A stretch of 64,000 bases of DNA from Mesostigma viride (Eukaryota; Streptophyta; Mesostigmatophyceae; Mesostigmatales; Mesostigmataceae), in contig RPFO01000406.1 of the NCBI GenBank assembly GCA_009746045.1, positions 3,560,701 through 3,624,700 on the forward strand. Direction: 5' to 3'. A model generated the notes under the pieces. That model worked only from the letters and a program-made list of their open reading frames with translations, had not been told where the DNA came from and searched no databases. Of this stretch, positions 11,086 to 22,179 are shown in pieces; positions within the stretch are counted from its first letter, which is position 1; each line of letters opens with the position of its first letter. The translations under genes and the position numbers were made by a program.

Positions 11086-11819
11086 GTACGTGCGCACAAG
11101 GAAAAGCAAACACACGCACACACACGTCTGCATGGCATGGGTTGCTACCACCAACAAACGCCACACCTGCACAGTGCATAAGACATCAATAAGTTGGCAG
11201 AAACTCTTTTGGCTAGCAATCGCTACAATCTATGCAAAATGCAGATGGAGGCTATCCTGTCATCACAGCCAGATTGATCAAGCAGAGTGTGATCATCTAG
11301 ACGGATGTTCATGGCAGTGATGCTAACAATGAGGCATCATTGGACGGAGGTTAGTTAGGAGGTGCTCATCTGAATATAACTGTTCAGTGGGCTATTAGTA
11401 TTGTGCATCATTTTTTTGAGAGGGCTAATATCTCTGGTTTGCGGAGCTTTCTGCCGGGAGCTATGTCTTGAGAAGTGGATCCCCAGCAGCTTGGTGTGAC
11501 AGGACAGTAAGGTGAGGGCAGACGAGGTGCCACGCTGTTTTCTTATGTTCTGTGATGAAGTGGGGCATGCTTTCGGGCTTCTTGGATGGAAAACATCATG
11601 TCTAAGTGGCCTTATACAAAGAAAAACCTTCTAAGGCGTACGTTTAGGTTTTAGCACGCATTATGTACGCTTCAACTTGAGCTAGACTTGTCAGAATGAC
11701 CTGGGACTTAGACCACGGCTGTCCTCCTGTTGAGCAGACTTTTGGGGGCACTTAAACGTGTTTATTTGATCTGTTATTAAAGGTTAATCTCAATGTCAGG
11801 TTAAACACAAGGTTTGTTT

Positions 11820-12400
11820 AACGTGGAATGTAATAATTGATAGTGAGGTGGAAGGGTAGCCACTATAGCTAGGTTTTAGTAGGGTTCACGTGACATACCT
11901 CTTGAGGCCGGTGCGGCCTGATCCGGGGCGGCAGAGGCAAAAGATTTGGCCAGTTTTTCTGGCCACGTGGAAGGAGCTACGATGGGATATAAACCTGCCA
12001 GTGTCTAGGTTCTTTGTTAATTATGTGGTGATTAATTAGATCTAGAATCTTTCTCTCACACAATATGTGACCTTGTAGCTGCGGCACACTTTGTAAGCCG
12101 CCGGCAATTAGAACGCCGATTTGCGTCATTTGTTCAGACGCAAAATGCCGTCCGGGCCAAGGACGCGTGACACGAAAAAAAGATTAAAGCAAACCCACCT
12201 AGCTAAGGTCGGCCTCTTTCCTTTTCCCGCTCACCCTCCCTGCATTTGGGGGGGGGTAAGGCTAGCCTTTGCCAAGCAATAAGTGTTCCCATGAGCATCG
12301 GCGGCCGGGATGTGGCCTGCCTTTTGTATGTGCTCCACCCATTGTTTTAATTGATAAATAGTCTGGTTACCCTGGACTTCCGCAGTTCATAGAATTATAA
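11820..12400 (+). repeat. Solo A-B terminal repeat of YR retroelement
   Basis: An A segment (about 11830-12235) continuous with a B segment (about 12255-12395, starting 'gtaaggctagcc' and ending near 'ggttaccctgga'). It is the plus-strand counterpart of A2-B2 at 1345-1935. No coding part is attached, so it may be a recombination product, or a displaced left end of the element that follows. Confidence 0.6.
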
Positions 12401-12607
12401 GCGCTGCGTACAGTTTTGCCAACAAATGACAGTGTGCATTGGCTGGGGCATATATACTCTGACCTAATCAGCATATTTTTATATTTATAGCACAATACAG
12501 GTGTATGTGTGGGGGTGGGACCTCCGAAAAGTGCATGGATAACTCAGCAGAGATGCTATTTAGAGTGCCCCTAATCATGTTTCAGCAGTTTGCAAATGAA
12601 TTTCAAG

Positions 12608-12850
12608 TGATATTAGCATAGATAGGTGACATTTTAAGGGGACATGGCGCGGCAAATATTTCCTGCTCACAAAAATTCGCGGTACCCGTCGTACGTGAAA
12701 AGTGGTTGCACCGTGCGCGCACCCCTTGTGGAAGTGCCCGTAGTGTCAGACTGCGTTTAGGTAAAACACCATTGTAGGGCAAGCGAAATGCCAAAAACAG
12801 GCTGAAGTGATAAAGACGATGATTTAATGATGTTGGCTTATGGCGGAATT
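12608..12850 (+). repeat. Dispersed repeat, pair with 25529-25765
   Basis: Shares GTGATATTAGC, 'gtgcgcgcacccct', 'gactgcgtttaggtaaaac' and 'gataaagacgatga' in the same order with 25529-25765. Noncoding; the two copies lie at opposite ends of the giant intron. Confidence 0.6.
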
Positions 12851-12919
12851 AAGTACATAGCTGGTTTAAAAATCGCTGTAGTTTCTTTTGGCCATCGACA
12901 TGGGGGGTAATCCGAACTT

Positions 12920-13580
12920 ATGGTCTCACGTAATGAAATAAATTTCACGATAGTAAAAGGAGTTGGGGCCGGCAGCCGGGCAGTTGGCTGGGGTAGAGTA
13001 TCTCATGAGGGTGGTGGCCGCAATGCTCCTAGTGGAGACCCAAGGGTCAGGAAGGGGGAAGGTGGCTGGCCACCTCCTCGCTCTCAAGGAGGATGCCTCC
13101 TTGGTGAGCAACCCAGCCATGAAGATGGCCCTGCAGAGCGCCACGATGATGGAGAAGCTGGGCAAGGCCCAGCAAACCAAGTAAACACCGAAAGGGTGAA
13201 CCGCTCCTTCTTCCCACTGCCTCTTCCTACGATGCCTCTAAGCACTACGTGGGGGAGAGTGAGGTCAGCACGCAGCCGGGCCGCCGGACCTCCACTCTAC
13301 ATACAACACATGGTGATTACGTGGCTCAATTGGCTATGGCACGTACGGGGGGGCAGACCCTGAGTCCGCCTAAATCTGGAGGCGCGTGCTCCAGGGGAAC
13401 GGCCGTGGCCCTGAAAAGGGTCGAAAAGCATTGTGAGTGGACCAGTCGCCGCGTAGGCGTTGCAACAGGCCCCACAAAAGGAAGTGCAGATTTAATCTAT
13501 GTATGGGAAACAAAACAAGTATGAACAGCTTTTGGCGGAGCGGGTGAGTCTGCCGAAGCGGGAGGTGGCAGGAAAGCTAG
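12920..13580 (+). pseudogene. Degenerate ORF1 region of YR retroelement copy 2
   Basis: Short, frameshifted plus-strand frames immediately upstream of the RT. The best is 12963-13184 (ending KMALQSATMMEKLGKAQQTK). No domain recognised; assignment rests on position ahead of RT. Confidence 0.35.
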
Positions 13581-13587
13581 GCGAAGC

Positions 13588-14662
13588 TTGCTGCTGGACT
13601 TGCTGGAGCTACGACCTAGTTGGCGGGAGGTGTACGCCAGCGCGGCCAACTGCATCAAGCCAGAGGCGGCCGCCAGTGCGAGGTATTGGAATGTACCTGC
13701 CCCCAGCCGAGGGTGCACCATGGCGGAGTGGGGCAAGTTGATGGGGAGGGCAGCGGACGTGGGGATGGTGGAGTTCCGAGAGACGCGGCCAAAGTGGGTA
13801 GACGGATGTTTTGGGGTGGCCAAAGGAGTTGGGGAGCTAAGGTTCGTTGTGAAGAAGGAGTTGGGCAACGCACTGTGGGTGGGCCCCCCTAAGACGGTGC
13901 TACCGCACCTGGGCATTTACTCGGAGGTCTATATCAAGGGTCGATGCTACACGGCCAAGAGCGACCTTGTCTCGTATTGCTATACCATCCAAGTGCCGGA
14001 GTGGTGGTGGGATTATCAATCAAGGCACTCCCACGCTGTAGTGCTAGGGGAAGCCATCCATGAGATCGTCCTCTATGCCGAGGGCGCTTTGGATCCTAGA
14101 CGGCAGGTGAACCGCCTCACAAGAGTGTAGGGGAGATGAGTGTATTTAGGGGAGCTGACCGTGCTTCGGAATGCATGGGGTAACCCAACCGCCCTAGCCA
14201 TCGAGTACGAGGAGGAGAGCACGAGGGAGATGCAAATCGACCTTGAGGACCCCCCTGCCCCTATGGTATTCATCACTGTTGATGACCTGGTGGTCAGCAA
14301 TTGGCACACGTGCGAGGCGGTGGATCGCTTAATCACGAGTGCTATTGAAGACGGGTACGCGCCTAACAACCTTGTGCCCTCCAAGGACAAGACGATCATG
14401 GCTAGTCCGGAGAGGGACCTCGGATGAGCTAGAAGCTCTGGGTGTTGTTCACCGGCGGGATGGGGTGTTGGAGCCGACAGCCAAGCAGCTCACCCTTGTG
14501 GTTGAACACACTTGTGCACTCCTCGAGAGGGGACGCGCTGCCGCTGAGGCGCTGGTGGCCGTCGTGGGCCGGTGGGTGTGGCTGCAAATGCTCAGCCGCA
14601 CTTGCTTGTCCATATGGCAGCAGAGCTTTAAGTGCATCAACCGCAAGGGGTGGGGCAAGTGA
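13588..14662 (+). pseudogene. YR retroelement copy 2: reverse transcriptase
   Basis: Frame 13588-14130 has the DIRS-type RT order: WVDGCFGVAKG, then a basic 'lrfvvkke' block, PPKTVLPHLG, and AKSDLVSYCYTIQVPEW (palm A, with the catalytic aspartate in KSD). After a stop at 14128 the frame 14140-14427 carries FITVDDLVVSN, the palm C xxDD box, although the usual aromatic residue before it is threonine. A further frameshift leads to 14339-14662 with DELEALGVVHRRDG. At least two breaks make it inactive. Copies RNA to DNA in active relatives. Confidence 0.8.
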
Positions 14663-14671
14663 ACGCGACCC

Positions 14672-15156
14672 TTGTGGCAAGGTGTGCGCGATGAGGTCGA
14701 GTGTGCCATGGCATTGGCCCCCATGCTCCGTGTGGACCAGGGGTCTGCCCTGGCTCCGGTGGTGGTGGCTTCGGATGCGTCTAGCTTTGGGCAGGGGGTG
14801 GTATACGCTGAGATGGCCCCGGCTGAGGTGACGGAATTAGCTCGGGGTCGGGAGGTGCAGGGTTATCCAACCCCCCTCACCCTAGGTGAGGCCATGTATG
14901 CAGGGCCTAGACCCTTGACTGAGGCCGCGGTAAGAGCCATCATCAACGGGCGGTGGCACGTAGGGATCAAGAGTCGCTGGCGCGATTTGACCATGCACAC
15001 CAACGAGAAGGAAGTGCGGGCCGCTGTGAAGGGGGTGGAGCGCTCGGCCCGGAACCTCGGGACCTGGGGGAGGCGGGTGGTGAGGTTAGTGGACTCCACT
15101 GCTGCTTGGCTGAAGGGCGTTCCTCTTCTTAGCGGTTATACAAGAAATGCCGCCGG
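14672..15156 (+). pseudogene. YR retroelement copy 2: RNase H domain
   Basis: The frame includes SDASSFGQGVVYAEM (catalytic Asp about residue 35), MHTNEKEV (Glu about 112-114) and RLVDSTAAW (Asp about 141), the D-E-D order of retroelement RNase H. In copy 1 (3234-3701, minus) the same domain reads without interruption into the recombinase segment. Here a frameshift near 15118 moves the continuation to another frame starting around 15140. Confidence 0.75.
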
Positions 15157-16266
15157 TTGTGCGCTCTTACCTTGGTCACCGGTAGCCACCCACAATGGGT
15201 CTGGGCGCCGAGTGAGCTTCAGCCTGCGGATGGGCCTTTGCGGGGGCTTCCCATGGCTGCCTTGATGGCCGGGTGGGTCCGCGATTTGACTCGCGAGGGT
15301 GTTCATCCCAATCCCGGGCCCCGTCTTGGCACTACCTACTTGACCCTTCTTAAGGGCAAGGTGAAGCCGGCTACCTTGATGGTTTACCATTGGGACCTTA
15401 GGTCCTTTCTGGCATGGTGGGCGGGCCGGCGGGGTCGGGCTGGCAGCTTGTTGCGCGCCTTGACGATTGAGGAATACTATTGCGAGTATGTCGCCTGGGT
15501 GCACTCAAGGTGTTACAGTCGCCAGTTGTGTGTCAATGCGCTTATGGGCCTGAATTTGTACTTAATTCCTCGGGAGGTGCGGGATTGGGCCTCGGCACGC
15601 AGTGTTTTGGCTGGCTGGCGCACGTTGGCACCTCCTCGTGCCCCTCCCCCCATTCCATGGGAGGCTGCGTTTGCGCTTGCTTGTACTATGGTGCTTCAGC
15701 GGCAGCCTCGTGCGGCTATGATGGTCATCGTTATTTTCCAGCACTACCTGCGGGTATCGGAGGCGCTCAACCTGTTGGTCCGTCATGTGCGCTTGCAGCC
15801 TGATGTCCGGTTGCGGGGCTCGCAGCGGGGCGCCTTGTTGTTGAGGTCAGCTTACACGGCTATGTAGTAAGGGGAAGGTGCAGTCTACATGGTGGTCGAG
15901 GATGTCGTGTCTGAGACCGTCTTGCGGGCTTGTATGTGTGGCAAGGCCCGGCATGGGAGCGGGTGTTCCCTTACGATTATGCCCAGTTCAGCCGGGTTTG
16001 GCATCAGGCCACGCAGGCTTTGGGGGTCGACAAGGGTGTTTACCATTCATGGGCTGTGGCATGGGGGGGCTACCTATGATTATTTGCGGCAGCGCAGCAT
16101 GGCTGATATTCAACATCGGGGTCGCTGGCGCAGCAGCAAGACTGTTACCCACTATGTTGGTTTGCACCGGAGCTTGGCCCTCGCGCTTCCTGACGCCCTG
16201 GTTCGGGCTATCGCCGCCTGCCCCCCGCACATTTGGCGGAGCGTCTTTTCTCTGCCCTCCAATTAA
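15157..16266 (+). pseudogene. YR retroelement copy 2: tyrosine recombinase
   Basis: Frame 15157-15867 holds a GVHPNPGP motif (residues 48-55), a SAM-like N-terminal core, and the catalytic box A arginine in HYLRVSEALN (Arg about 199). After a break near 15868 the frame 15889-16266 continues. It holds HGLWHGGATYDYL, where the canonical His-x-x-Arg is His-x-x-Trp through a CGG to TGG change at 16057. It also holds GRWRSSKTVTHYV with the nucleophile tyrosine (about residue 89). Integrates circular cDNA in active relatives; this copy lacks the second catalytic arginine and is frameshifted. Confidence 0.8.
15298..15321 (+). other. 2A-like NPGP motif between RNase H and recombinase
   Basis: Encodes GVHPNPGP; the equivalent in copy 1 (3102-3125, minus) is GIHPNPGP. 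Canonical 2A is D-V/I-E-x-N-P-G-P, so NPGP and the V/I are kept while D and E are replaced by G and H. Activity is unknown. Confidence 0.55.
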
Positions 16267-16344
16267 GTTCCCTTCATTCTTGTATTATGCGTCAAACGGT
16301 TTTTGTTTTGCCCCTGGCTTGGGTCGCCAGGGATGTACATAAGG

Positions 16345-16970
16345 GTAAGGCTAGCCTTTTTGGGCATTAAGTGTTCCCATGGGTAAGGATGGCGAGTTGA
16401 GGGCCACTTCCCGATGTGCTCGACTTATGGTTTAAATAAAGAGTCTGGTTACCCTGGAGTTCCACGGTTAATAGAATCGGGGTTCTCTGAACATAGCTTC
16501 TTTATAGTGATTCGCTGATGCTAGATGAAATAGAGCTTGGTGTTGTGATCATAATAGGGTTGATTAGGCTATTAGTGTACGAGTATTACGGATGATATGG
16601 CCTAATTGTTGCAGCCCATACCTTGACGGGGTGCTGAGTACCTTGACGGATTTTTGCGTCGAGGTTCTCCTAACAGATCTGTGATTGTGGACAGGTTTGC
16701 AACAAGCAATATCTGAAGTAAAACTTGACGGCTAAAAATGTTTAGAGGCCGTTGCCGGAGTCTGGCCGTTGGTAGAGAGCCGTTGGCCTTGAAACACGAA
16801 TAAAGCTTGCTCACCTAGCTCATGGCGGTCTCTTTTGTTTCCCCCCCCGCCCTCCCTGTGTGTTGCCTGTTTGGGGGTAAGGCTAGCCTTTTGGGGCATT
16901 AAGTGTTTCCATGAGTAAGGATGGCCAGTTGAGTCTGGTTACCCTGGAGTTCCACGGTTAATAGAAATGG
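16345..16970 (+). repeat. B1-A2-B2 right terminus of YR retroelement copy 2
   Basis: B1 (16345-16480) and B2 (16875-16967) both run from 'ggtaaggctagcc' to 'cacggttaatagaa'. The segment between them starts 'ctctgaacatagcttctttatag' (in part shared with the A repeat start) and ends 'cacctagct' plus a C-rich tract. Its middle differs from other A repeats, so it is a diverged or replaced A2. Confidence 0.6.
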
Positions 16971-17179
16971 CACTCCCGCGAACAAAAAAATGGCCTGTAT
17001 GATCTTTAGGTCGTACTGTATAAAATCAATTTCTTGAGTTTGGTCAGAAAATTCGAACGAAAACGTAAATGCCATGCGTGGGCGCAAGCCGCCATGGCCA
17101 GGTCGTCGTTTTCCGGAATGCACGTTGTACGTAAAAAGGTAGGTCAGGCAGTGCTTTAAGTATTAAAGGTTTTTTGGCA

Positions 17180-17199
17180 CGCGTCAGTCGGCTGACGCG
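17180..17199. repeat. Hairpin CGCGTCAG-N4-CTGACGCG
   Basis: Perfect 8-bp arms with a 4-bp loop; the same arms with another loop occur at 24720-24739. Confidence 0.6.
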
Positions 17200-17881
17200 C
17201 CGCCATTGGCGGCACGTCAGCCCATAGCAGTTGGGGGCGGGGCCCAGCTAGGGCCTATAAGGCGGAACTACCCTCAGGCCTCAAGTAATGTACCGGGGGA
17301 TTGGGGGTGCGGCAGTCACATTATAATAGTTACCCTACAATAAGGGCAACAAAACTTTAAACAAAATATTTTTTATGATCAAAATGAGCTTGAGATTTAG
17401 ATAGTAAGTGATTGGTACTTGATGCCTCAAGCTCAAACAAAAGCTAGCACGTCTGGATGTGTATAAAACAAGAGGCTGCCCTTAGCTACGGATTATAAGA
17501 CAAACTGTCTAGCCCCTGGATCCATTGTTGTCAAGACTCAAGACAGGTACCAGCGCTGACTGCACCTCCCGGGGCTTGTGCCTCTAGCCTCACCGCTAGC
17601 CACTATCAGGACTTCAGTATGTATAGCTCCAACTCATCATCCTCGGTTGATCTTTTCCTCTGGTTCCGCCTTTCTAGCTCCCTCACGGCCTTGGTTACAT
17701 CGACAAGAGCGGGACTACTGGCTGGGTCCTGCCCCGTCGGCGGTTTGCCTCTTGCAATATGACAAAATCGCCACCGAATGAAACCTTTTTAGGAATCCGC
17801 CTCCTTTCGACCCCATGGCCAGATGTGCCCAAAGCCCAAAACTTCGCTGAAGATCCTCAAGTCAGGTATTTGTTAAGCTTC

Positions 17882-18205
17882 GCTCATTTCATATATGACG
17901 CGTGTACGGGCTCAAAGGGGACCGACCTGCCGTAAGTAACGTAAGACTAGCGCTTGTCAGTGACGAGGGTACTGCACCGGCCGGCCCTTTTTGTGCCGAG
18001 GCTGAGTGTGGTTCCGGAGTGCAGGCCTAGGTAGCTTCTAACGTACGTCACTAGACCTTGTACCTGCGCCAGCCGCCAGGCGTGGCGCAACTGTGATGGG
18101 CAGTCAGTACACCTTGTACCTGCGCCAGCCGGCAGGCCTGCGTGGCGCAATGTGAATGATAGTCAGTACTTAGAGTGGTGTAGGGGACGTAGGGAGGCGT
18201 CTTTT
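17882..18205 (+). repeat. H block (hairpin repeat), copy 1
   Basis: Starts near 'cgctcatttcatatatgacgc' and ends 'gacgtagggaggc'. Inside are two tandem hairpins with arms TGCGCCA/TGGCGCA, each introduced by ACCTTGTACC. Other copies: 19832-20160, 20436-20725 joined to 22180-22235, and 23602-23930. Confidence 0.75.
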
Positions 18206-19109
18206 CAGCTTCGCAACTTTATCCCAGCATTTGCTGGCAAGGTCGGCTGGCCGGTATGGCGGCTGCGCTGAATGTAAGACGATGCTATCGCCCTCTCCAG
18301 GCGTGGAGAGGCCTAGAATAAATTTCTAATATATGTTCGCCACCAACCGTTACAGGCCACGGTAATGGTTGGTGGAGTGGAGGTTCTACGATTTGAGTAG
18401 AAGTGTGTGATTTCCGGCGCTGTGATTTCCGTGGACTTTTCGTGCTAGTGATATGTAGACTCGGCATGGACATGTGCTACACTAGACGTGACGGGCTCAC
18501 ACCCGGGCAGCCTCCTGGTTTGTCTGTAATATGAAGGCAGATGGTGCGCAAGGATAGATGGCAAGTAGTGATGAAGGAGACCACCCCCAACCCTGTGGGG
18601 GCTCCGCGTGTGACCAACTATGGCATTCATAGCGATTCGGGCCGCGGTGCCCACACCCCTGTAACTAGGACCTAGATACCTTACACCATCCATTCCATCC
18701 CATGTTCCCCTCCCACTGAGGACTTGTGCTCACGTGACGCGGTCACGTGTCTATTAATTAATTAATGAATTCCGGCGCTGGGCCCACTGACGATTCCCCT
18801 CTACCCCTGGGTGCGGCAAGCAGCTTCCTGACACGGGGGGAGCTGCGATTTAAGTCGGACAACGTCAGGGAAGGAGCCATACAGGCCAGGGCCAGCTGCT
18901 ACGGTGGAAAGAATCACAGGTGGAGGCGAATCTACGGTTAACGTGGAGATGGCTAGCGCGGGGTGCCAGGGTAGCCCATAACTGCCAAGAGCCTGACAGC
19001 GGACCCGATCTTTCGGCCTGTGGCCAGACGGGAGTTTCGGGGAGGATGCGGGGCTGGAGCAAATCTTGGTGGGAGGAGCGGGCTCTTCACCATAATTGCC
19101 CACTTTTTC
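18206..19109. other. No supported gene; one G-box palindrome
   Basis: Unique-looking sequence without recognised coding. At 18731-18749 there is a perfect palindrome CACGTGAC-GCG-GTCACGTG carrying two CACGTG boxes. Confidence 0.4.
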
Positions 19110-19831
19110 AGCAAAGAATGTTCGCCTGGCGAGGCTGAAATTCGGGCGGGGATGTTTTACCGCCTTTGTTTTCATTCTGTATGATGCATCATTGATAGGA
19201 AAGGCAATAAAGAGTTTGGTTCAGCCAGGGGGGCATATCTATGCCATAAAAATTTCCTACAAAAACACAAGCCCTGGTCGGGGCCTTGGCTGAGCAGTTT
19301 CCAAGCCAAGGCCTTGGTAGGGTAGAGGGCCTATCGCCACAATGGCTTCAATGCCGGGAAATCCCAGCCTCGGGGGTGGGGCTGGTGATGGGTCGTGGGC
19401 TGGTGAGAGACGGTCCGGCCCGGGTGTACTGTAAGGCCTAATGAGCAGCCGCTGGAAACCGCCCCCATAACGGGGGGAACGACATGGGTGCCGCCCTGCG
19501 TCTGCCGGGAAACCGTAGCGGCCACACGGGGGCGGCAGTACAGCCGCGGCAGCGTGCGGGAGGGGGGCCATGGGCGGAAAGAAACTCGGCACGAAGGTTG
19601 GCAACAGCCTTTGTGGCCATGTAGGAGGTGTGTGGGCAACACCTTGTGTGCGAGTATGCTGGGCCCCCAGCCTGGTGCTACAATAACCAACTTGATAATG
19701 ATGTGCACTGAGTTTGAAGGTCTGGTATATAGGCTGTCCGTACAAAGCCTAGCACACAAAATTGTAAAATAAATGTTTCTCTTGGTGGGAAGGAACTCCA
19801 ATGGACCAAAAACAAGAAATGTATTTGTTGA
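19110..19831 (+). repeat. Segmental repeat, near-identical to 22512-23231
   Basis: From 'agcaaagaatgttcgcctgg' to 'ttgagcttcgctcatt' the two copies differ at only a few positions, clustered in the first 100 bp. The last 185 bp (19637-19822) are a D block. The overlapping minus-strand frames of 156 and 162 codons are preserved only because the copies are young; no protein family is recognisable. Confidence 0.8.
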
Positions 19832-20435
19832 GCTTCGCTCATTTTATATATGTATGACGCGTGTACGGGCTCAAAGGGGACCGACCTGCCGTAGGTAACG
19901 TAAGGCTAGCGCTTGTCACGAGGGTACTGCACCGGCCGGCCCTTTTTGTGCCGAGGCTGAGTGTGGTTCCGGAGTGCAGGCCTAGGTAGCTTCTAGCGTA
20001 CGTCACTAGACCTTGTACCTGCGCCAGCCGCCAGGTGTGGCGCAACTGTGATGGGCAGTCAGTACACCTTGTACCTGCGCCAGCCGGCAGGCCTGCGTGG
20101 CGCAATGTGAATGATAGTCAGTACTTAGTAGAGTGGTGTAGGGGACGTAGGGAGGCCTCTTTTCAGCTCCCACCCACCCACCCACCCACCCACCCACCCA
20201 CGCTGCTAAGAGGGGCAACACCTTGTGTTCGAGTATGCTGGGCCCCCAGCATGGTGCTACAATAACCAACTTGATAATGATGTGCACTGAGTTTGAAGGT
20301 GCGGTATAGGCTGTCCGTATAAAGCCTAGCACACAAAAATGTAAAATAAAATTTTTCTTGGTGGGAAGGAACTCGAATGGACCAAAAACAAGAAATGTAT
20401 AAGTCAAACTAATGCAGAAATACGAAAAAATTGTT
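19832..20435 (+). repeat. H block + (CCCA)n + D block, copy 2
   Basis: H block 19832-20160, then about nine CCCA units (20168-20201), then D block 20213-20402. The D block is marked by the palindromic GCTGGGCCCCCAGC and ends in an A-rich 'aaaaatgtaaaataaaat' plus 'caagaaatgtat'. Confidence 0.75.
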
Positions 20436-20725
20436 GAGCTTCGAACGCTCATTTTATATATGTATGACGCGTGTACGGGCTCAAAGGGGACCGACCTGCC
20501 GTAGGTAGCGTAAGACTAGCGCTTGTCAGTGACGAGGGTACTGCACCGGCCGGCCCTTTTTGTGCCGAGGCTGAGTGTGGTTCCGGAGTGCAGGCCTAGG
20601 TAGCTTCTAGCGTACGTCACTAGACCTTGTACCTGCGCCAGCCGCCAGGCGTGGCGCAACTGTGATGGGCAGTCGGTGCACCTTGTACCTGCGCCAGCCG
20701 GCAGGCCTGCGTGGCGCAATGTGAA
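20436..20725 (+). repeat. H block copy 3, left part (interrupted by hAT element)
   Basis: The H block breaks off at 'gcgcaatgtgaa' and resumes at 22180 after the inserted element. The eight bases AATGTGAA are present on both sides. Confidence 0.85.
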
Positions 20726-22179
20726 CAGTGTACAGGCATACGGCGTATAATACGCCATACGATGCTTATTATACGCCATACGCAAGATTTGCGTATGAAA
20801 ATGGGCAAAAAAATACGCACGGCGTATTTTTTGCGTATTTGTTTGCGTATGAACCGTGTTCGAAGTAGCTTCTGGCATCATCAGGACGGCACGTGGAGCC
20901 GGAACTAGACTGAGGCGACCTGTAACTCCGCGACAAATAAACGGGCATGCAGGTGCCAAGCTGGCCGTGTATGACTGTACTTTTACGTGCATTATTGCTG
21001 CGTGTCGGACTAGGGTCTAGGAGGCCAAGGACGAGGAATTTAGGTGACGAAGTTATGTTGTCTGCCAAAAAGGGCCCCCATCTGGCACCTAACATTTAAT
21101 CGTAGCACAACTGACGTCCAGGCACCATGGCTAGCGACGGTGATGGTGTGGGTCTATGGAACACGATGATGATCAATGGGGCCGACGAGATGCAGGCCGT
21201 ATTCGAGACTGTCTGGACACACATCGTGAAAGAACTGACTCTCAACAAGAAAGGGCAGCCGACAGGTAACTAAAAGCTCAGTGACGTGCACACTTTTGGA
21301 TGCAAAATTCTCGGGTTCTACCACCCGAGCAAGGCTAGCACCCGCCATATCATGGGCGCCAGTGTATGCGAAAGAGGCAAGAGTGAGCGAGTGCAAGAGG
21401 CCGCCGGAGGCATTACGTCGCAGGCTGCGGGGTATTTGGTGTGACTCGCGATGCACATAAATGCCTTATTTAGCCATGCAGGCTGCTGCTAGCCAGCCAC
21501 CGTACCACATGTGTTAATGGTTTAGGGAAGCTGGGTCAGGTTGCTGGCATGCATGGTATCCTGGACGCTAGTCACATCGTTGGCAGCCCGTATGGATTCT
21601 TGCTTCATGTAGATCAATATTGCATGGTGGCCCACCACGAGTAGGCAAGATGTCTGTTTCTGGCACAATGTCTTACGACTTTTGGCAAGTTGGCCAACTG
21701 ACCGTGTGCTGTATTTCAGTCCTAGTATATAGCAATTCCATGCTGCCAGAGGTGACGTGGTTTTAAGTTCAACATACAGTAATGGTGGCAGCAATCTCTA
21801 TACATCTGCAAGTGTCATTGCGCATGCATATCTACTTGTGTTATTATCCTTTTCAGGTGTGCACTGATTGTGCATACAACTTTGTTATGGTGTGCTTTTA
21901 ACAGACTTAATAATTAAACATGACAATGCTTGTACTTGTAAGCAGCAACGGTAATGCCAATGTCATGAGATGATGTGTCACATATAGGCATGTGGTGCAT
22001 TGCAAGAACACAAAGAAAACATGCCTGATTGGTCAGAATGTTGAGGAACCCCCTGAACCATTAAAAGAACTGCATTTCAAGAGTCACCGTACGATTTGCG
22101 TATAATACCCCGTACGAGCGTATTATGCCCAATACCCATGGGCCCCGTACGATTGCGTATTGCGTATGCCTGTACACTG
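20726..22179 (+). mobile_element. hAT-like non-autonomous DNA transposon
   Basis: Perfect 16-bp terminal inverted repeats CAGTGTACAGGCATAC at 20726-20741 and 22164-22179, flanked by an exact 8-bp target duplication AATGTGAA (20718-20725 and 22180-22187). An 8-bp duplication with CAGTG ends fits the hAT superfamily. The subterminal 100 bp on both sides are crowded with GCGTAT/ATACGC motifs, typical of transposase-binding sites. No transposase is recognisable in the 1,454 bp. Uninterrupted H-block sequence is recovered by removing the element and one duplication copy, which confirms insertion. Confidence 0.9.
21127..21273 (+). CDS. Small 48-residue ORF inside hAT-like element (possible exon)
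   Basis: ATG in a good eukaryotic context (caccATGG) opens a frame MASDGDGVGLWNTMMING... ending at 21273. A donor-like ACAG|GTAACT overlaps the end, so it may be the first exon of a longer protein. Not recognised. It could be the residual 5' end of a transposase gene or a captured host exon. Confidence 0.3.
   Translation: MASDGDGVGLWNTMMINGADEMQAVFETVWTHIVKELTLNKKGQPTGN

Noticed and set aside
19257-19801. Minus-strand frames of 156 and 162 codons duplicated at 22659-23203
   Set aside because: Preserved only because the DNA is a young duplication; two overlapping frames are equally well kept and neither has recognisable features.
17882-20160. H-block hairpins as tRNA genes
   Set aside because: Arms are only 7 bp, no anticodon-arm or T-loop consensus, and no A/B box promoter pattern.
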